This document shows positions 14,713 to 17,500 of a DNA stretch of 17,500 bases, one piece after another. The stretch spans positions 12,501 to 30,000 of the forward strand of contig CAUJGJ010000432.1 of assembly GCA_963170055.1 (NCBI GenBank). Direction: 5' to 3'. Position numbers and translations under genes: made by a program. The notes below the pieces were generated by a model that was given only the letters and a program-made list of their open reading frames with translations, was not told the origin of the DNA and searched no databases. Position 1 is the stretch's first letter. Each line of letters begins with the position of its first letter. The DNA is from Halisarca cf. caerulea (lineage: Eukaryota; Porifera; Demospongiae; Chondrillida; Halisarcidae).

Positions 14713-14718
14713 AATAAA
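14713..14718 (+). terminator. Polyadenylation signal AATAAA (coiled-coil gene)
   Basis: Canonical hexamer about 170 nt past the TAA stop at 14544, the first clear one downstream. Confidence 0.5.
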
Positions 14719-14841
14719 AGCAACTATATATATACTTAGTCTAGCTGTTTTTCGTTTACTAGTTACTGTAACACTTAGTCTAACTAAAGGTAAGGTATAA
14801 CCATGCATTGTTACTGTAAAAGATGACATGCATGCATTTAA

Positions 14842-14847
14842 TTTATT
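14842..14847 (-). terminator. Polyadenylation signal AATAAA (TQT/SHOCT-like gene)
   Basis: Canonical hexamer on the coding strand, 32 nt after the stop codon. Confidence 0.55.
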
Positions 14848-14878
14848 GATATAGGCTATAATGCTATATAATACAGAG

Positions 14879-15331
14879 TCAAAGGCATAATAGTTCAGAC
14901 AGTATAGTCTTCTTCTGTTCTTCAAATTCCTGCTGGGAAATTGCCCCAGAAAGTAGCAGTGTGTGCAATTGTTTCACAACATCCAATCCCACCTTCCTTG
15001 CAAAGTTTACCATTACAAGCTCTGCTACCCTAGCATTGCTCTCGCTGTCTGCAGACACTTCAGTCTGGGTGCATGCATCCACAACGGTTACCGTTACATT
15101 CGATGGACCAGGGCTTTCGATAGTTTCCGTCGAATCCAACTGTAAGCTGCATTTCCGCTTTCTACTGGTACTAGGGGGACTGCTGGTACTTTCAAAGGGA
15201 AGGGTAGGTATAATCAGCGATGGCTGTTGGGGTGCGAGGGTTTCAGAGTAGTCTATAGTTTGTGTTTCAGTATCTATCATGGTTTGACCATCACCGTCTT
15301 CTCCAGAAAACAATTCGTCCAGTGGATTCAT
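14879..15331 (-). CDS. 150-aa protein with two TQT motifs and a SHOCT-like C-terminus
   Basis: Single open exon from the ATG at 15331 (context AGAATGA) to the stop at 14879. The acidic N-terminus (MNPLDELF) is followed by TETQTID (21-27), a Pro/Ser-rich linker, a basic SRKRK patch (56-60, possible nuclear signal), a second TQT in DACTQTEVS (85-93), and a helical C-terminal third (about 98-150). Within that third, LHTLLLSGAISQQEFEEQKK (122-141) matches the layout of the SHOCT domain: helix, short turn with Gly, Ile-Ser/Thr, then EFE..K. TQT is the anchor of dynein light chain LC8-binding motifs. I do not recognise the whole protein, and no ortholog name is offered. It converges on the coiled-coil gene and has its own AATAAA. 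A plus-strand frame over the same bases looks like a shadow. Confidence 0.62.
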   Translation of the reverse strand: MNPLDELFSGEDGDGQTMIDTETQTIDYSETLAPQQPSLIIPTLPFESTSSPPSTSRKRKCSLQLDSTETIESPGPSNVTVTVVDACTQTEVSADSESNARVAELVMVNFARKVGLDVVKQLHTLLLSGAISQQEFEEQKKTILSELLCL

Positions 15332-15408
15332 TCTCTCACGATCGACTCCGAGGCGCTGAACCTCAACTTATTATAGGCATCGGGTAGAATTTTATATCTA
15401 TGTTCATA

Positions 15409-15717
15409 GTGGAAACGACCTGTAGGCTTTACCGTCGTTCTCGACATTAAACATTCTTGCAGTGTAAACAACTTGAAGGAATTACTACTCGTATACCATA
15501 GTTTTTTTCAAGTGAAAGCGATCTGCAGACTTTTACAGTGGTTTTCAATGCAGAAATTCTCCTTGTATACAAACCGAAGGAAATACAGTCGCTTTCAATA
15601 CAGTTCATTCTCCAGTATACAAGTCGAAAGAATTCCAACTTGTATACCGTATGTTTCTCAACGTGGAAACCATGCGCAGGCTTCTACCGTCGTTTCCGGT
15701 ATCGAACGTTTTTAGCT
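15409..15717. repeat. Diverged tandem repeat, about four units
   Basis: Units share GTG(G)AAA(C/G)C, then a (T)GTAGGCTT-like block, TAC(C/A)GTCG(T/C)TT, ATTCT/ACGTT and a GTATAC palindrome. Starts of the best copies: GTGGAAAC at 15409, GTGAAAGC at 15512, TACAGTCGCTTTC at 15584, GTGGAAAC at 15663. Copies 1 and 4 align over about 55 bp. Unit length varies from about 75 to 100 bp because parts are missing in some copies. Confidence 0.65.
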
Positions 15718-15747
15718 GTGTAGCCAGACGCATGGGTCTGGCTACAC
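15718..15747. repeat. Hairpin with 12-bp perfect arms
   Basis: GTGTAGCCAGAC (15718-15729) and GTCTGGCTACAC (15736-15747) are exact reverse complements around the 6-base loop GCATGG. The AGCCAGAC core recurs at both ends of the palindromic element at 16909-17010 and at about 17100, which suggests a common element family. Confidence 0.85.
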
Positions 15748-15996
15748 GGGTCGTCTACCCTCCGCGCACTGGGAGCCAATCCGGTTATTCTGTCCGTAAA
15801 TCAAGGGTAATACTGGCGGAACATGCATAGCTATAGACAGGGGATGTACATGAGTACTTGAGCTTCTAACAGTTTTTGTCCACAAATTCAAATCACAACA
15901 TCAATAAAATGGATGCCAACACCAACACGCAAATGTTCTCCAGCTCAGTGGAGATTAAAAAACACAGTAAGTGTAGTTTGGTTGGCTGCTGGTTAG

Positions 15997-16153
15997 CTAG
16001 TAGCCTTTCCTTCCTCTGAATCGCTGTCTGTTATCCAGCTGGGAAGAAGGATGATAGCGACACAAAGCATGTGTTGATGCAAACACACATACACGCACAC
16101 ACACATGCACACATGCACATACGTATGCACACATGCCGGCATACAAACAAGCG

Positions 16154-16242
<89 letters not shown>

Positions 16243-16815
16243 ACACACACACACGAGGCATGTTGACGTTATCAATCAAAATGATGAAGGAGTGCCAAAA
16301 AGGAAGTGGAGGAGTTAATTGTGCTCAATATCCATGTAAAGTGGGCAGAGCATAGTTCACTTGTGGATTGCAGTGTAAGAAATAAGGAGCAAGTGTCGGA
16401 TGGACAAATGTCCTAGCAGCATTATTTTGGGTCAGACAATTTCAGATTTGCTCGGACAAATTTTTGGAGAAGTACACATGTGCCACAGTAGGTGTGCCAC
16501 AGTAGATGTGCCACAATAGATGTACATCAACAAAAAATGAAAGCATAAGTAGACATTCTTAGTACAAATGACTTGGTAACATCACTGTGTGTGTGAAATG
16601 AACATGAGGTAGTGCTCAGCAAAATGTCTGACCCAAAACTTTTTCGGGTCAGACAAAATGCCAAAATGGTCCGACAATGTCTGAATGCTGACCATTATTT
16701 CTAACACTGGGATTGGACTCACTGCTGATCTCTTGCATTCAAAGAAGGCCACTCGAAGAGGGTTACAGTCATGACCAGTATTCTCCTTCAAGCACTCCCT
16801 TGGGGTTTTCCCCTC
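15997..16815 (-). CDS. COA5: Cytochrome c oxidase assembly factor 5 (COA5/PET191) homologue, last two exons
   Basis: Exon 16723-16815 (31 codons) and last exon 15997-16038 (13 codons plus TAG) join in phase 0 across a 684-bp GT-AG intron. The product ends EGKTPRECLK...CNPLRVAFFECKRSA-LDNRQRFRGRKGY. This matches what I recall of the animal COA5 C-terminus: a G-K-(S/T)-P-R-x-C-L-K-E motif, a C-x9-C helix with AFFECKRS, and the ending LDNR-x-RFRGRKGY. COA5 is a small CHCH-like protein needed for complex IV assembly in mitochondria. Between the first and second cysteine of this part there are 8 residues instead of the 5 I recall in human, a small insertion (NTGHD region). The exon start follows a strong acceptor (CCTGTCCAG). 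The N-terminal exon with the other cysteines is not found up to base 17500 and must lie to the right. Confidence 0.88.
16154..16254. repeat. (CA)n microsatellite
   Basis: About 100 bp of CA units with two CATA interruptions, about 115 nt upstream of the last COA5 exon in the sense of transcription, where it reads (UG)n. A looser CACA/CATG-rich stretch precedes it from 16081. Confidence 0.97.
16479..16520. repeat. Three tandem 14-bp repeats
   Basis: TGTGCCACAGTAGG, TGTGCCACAGTAGA and TGTGCCACAATAGA follow one another without gaps inside the COA5 intron. Confidence 0.9.
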
Positions 16816-16908
16816 CTGGACAGGGAAAGGTTAAAGATAACTGTCAGGGTAAGAGTGTGTGAGAAGGGTGAATGGAGGGAGGGAAAGGGAAGAGTGCAGA
16901 GGGGGGAG

Positions 16909-17010
16909 TAGTCTGGCGTAGCCGACCCAATCCACACTCGGCCATTTTTGGGGATTGACGTCAGTCCCCGAAATAGGCCGAGCAAGAATCGGGTCAGCAA
17001 TGCCAGACTA
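16909..17010. mobile_element. 102-bp palindromic MITE-like element
   Basis: From TAGTCTGGC (16909) to GCCAGACTA (17010) the two 51-bp halves are inverted copies with no gaps and 39 of 51 matching positions. They meet at a perfect TGACGTCA (16956-16963). The first and last nine bases match exactly. The element lies in a G/A-rich tract (GGGGGAG on both sides), so the target duplication is unclear; TA may be part of it. It is too short to code for anything. Confidence 0.8.
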
Positions 17011-17157
17011 AGGGGGAGGGTGTACATGAGCATAGGAGTATGGAAGGGTATATGGAGAGGGGTGCGGAGAGGAGGGAGAGGTATGTGGATAGTCTCACTA
17101 GCCAGACCCTATCTTTGCTGAATGCCTTCACCATTTTAACCGCTCCGAACGAGACTA

Positions 17158-17390
17158 GTGTGTGGAGAGGACGGAGAGGTGTGTGGAGAGGACGGAGAGG
17201 TGTGTGGAGAGGACAGAGAGGTGTGTGGAGAGGACGGAGAGGTGTGTGGAGAGGACAGAGAGGTGTGTGGAGACATAGATACTCTACATTATGGTGGAGA
17301 GGAGGGAGAGGTGTGTGGAGAGGACGGAGAGGTGTGTGGAGACATAGATACTCTACATTATGGTGGAGAGGAGGGAGAGTGGAGTAAGTA
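17158..17390. repeat. 21-bp minisatellite with a higher-order repeat
   Basis: About five units of GTGTGGAGAGGAC(G/A)GAGAGGT are followed by a composite block (GTGTGGAGACATAGATACTC then TACATTATGGTGGAGAGGAG) that occurs twice, at about 17262 and 17334. The 21-bp length is a multiple of three, so frames stay open on both strands (Arg/Gly/Val/Trp-rich or Pro/Leu/His-rich). I treat those as artefacts. Degenerate relatives occur at 17040-17085. Confidence 0.92.
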
Positions 17391-17500
17391 AAGGTAGAAA
17401 TGAATATTCCAAATCGCACTGAAAACAGATTATCTGGGAGATAAGTAAACATTGTGCACACATACCACAGGTTAAGAGTGGAACATTAGGAGTGAAAACA

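Larger units (their letters stand above)
14545..14878. other. Convergent 3' region with facing poly(A) signals
   Basis: AT-rich gap between two convergent genes. AATAAA on the plus strand at 14713-14718 would serve the coiled-coil gene; TTTATT at 14842-14847 reads AATAAA on the minus strand, 32 nt beyond the stop of the small TQT protein. No gene is seen. Confidence 0.6.
15332..15996. other. Interval between the TQT/SHOCT-like gene and COA5
   Basis: Upstream region of the small gene and 3' flank of COA5. It holds the diverged tandem repeats at 15409-15717 and a perfect 12-bp-arm hairpin at 15718-15747. No further coding potential is seen. Confidence 0.5.
16039..16722 (-). other. Last intron of COA5
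   Basis: Donor GCA|GTGAGT and acceptor TTCTTCCCAG (minus strand). Holds the (CA)n array at 16154-16254, a three-copy 14-bp repeat at 16479-16520, and two diverged segments built on GGGTCAGACAA and TC(C/G)GACAA (about 16425-16465 and 16625-16680). Confidence 0.7.
16816..17500. other. Right-edge region, probably a COA5 intron
   Basis: Because the COA5 exon at 16723-16815 has an acceptor on its right, this stretch is intronic up to the unseen first exon. It carries the palindromic element at 16909-17010, G/A-rich minisatellites, and a fragment CACTAGCCAGACCC (about 17096-17109) that ends near CTAGTG at 17155-17160. No coding exon was recognised. Confidence 0.55.

Noticed and set aside
16582..16791. 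69-codon continuous minus-strand frame as a gene on its own
   Set aside because: Only the first part (to 16723) is coding, as a COA5 exon; the rest is read-through into the intron past a GTGAGT donor.
17040..17461. Repetitive Arg/Gly/Trp or Pro/Leu/His proteins, or a CRISPR-like array
   Set aside because: The 21-bp units are contiguous with no spacers, and the openness follows from the unit length being a multiple of three.

Overview
This is eukaryotic, animal-type DNA. Genes are split by GT-AG introns (many only 60-90 bp), start codons sit in Kozak-like contexts, AATAAA signals follow several stops, and long (CA)n/(GT)n arrays and TGCATG-rich DNA fill introns and gene gaps. Compact, often head-to-head genes plus a multi-exon Tnp2-like family otherwise typical of fungi suggest an early-branching animal, most likely a sponge. 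That placement is an inference.

Layout, left to right. (1) 765-2684, minus strand: the 5' end of a calponin-homology (CH) domain gene resembling LMO7/LIMCH1; three exons are visible, one intron appears to use a GC-AG donor, and the rest lies off the left edge. (2) 3152-3706, plus strand: a single-exon 184-aa protein with the N-terminal signature of the FAM181 family; it is head-to-head with the CH gene across a promoter-like gap with YY1, E-box, ETS-like and CArG motifs. (3) 3707-4840: gene-free, with a diverged duplicated repeat, a (GT)n tract and a perfect 26-bp-arm inverted repeat. (4) 4841-5743, minus: intronless MAT2B homologue. (5) 6054-12287, minus: a 15-exon gene whose assembled frame is intact over 1005 codons, with a U1-like C2H2 finger followed by a large domain I recognise as the Tnp2-like/CACTA-related family. 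(6) 12411 (or 12300)-14544, plus: a six-exon coiled-coil protein of unknown family, divergent from gene 5. (7) 14879-15331, minus: a 150-aa single-exon protein with two TQT motifs, a basic patch and a SHOCT-like C-terminus, convergent with gene 6. (8) 15405-15720: diverged tandem repeats and a hairpin. (9) 15997-16815, minus: the last two exons of a COA5/PET191 homologue. (10) 16909-17390: a 102-bp near-perfect palindromic element and a 21-bp minisatellite.

MAT2B (S-adenosylmethionine synthesis), COA5 (cytochrome c oxidase assembly) and the CH protein (actin cytoskeleton) are housekeeping-type and unrelated to one another. The least explained part is the 9-kb trio of genes 5, 6 and 7: a transposase-like gene with all reading frames open, sharing a tiny bidirectional promoter with an unknown coiled-coil gene and facing a small TQT/SHOCT-like protein. 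I found no terminal inverted repeats around it, so both a domesticated locus and an unbounded transposon remain possible.
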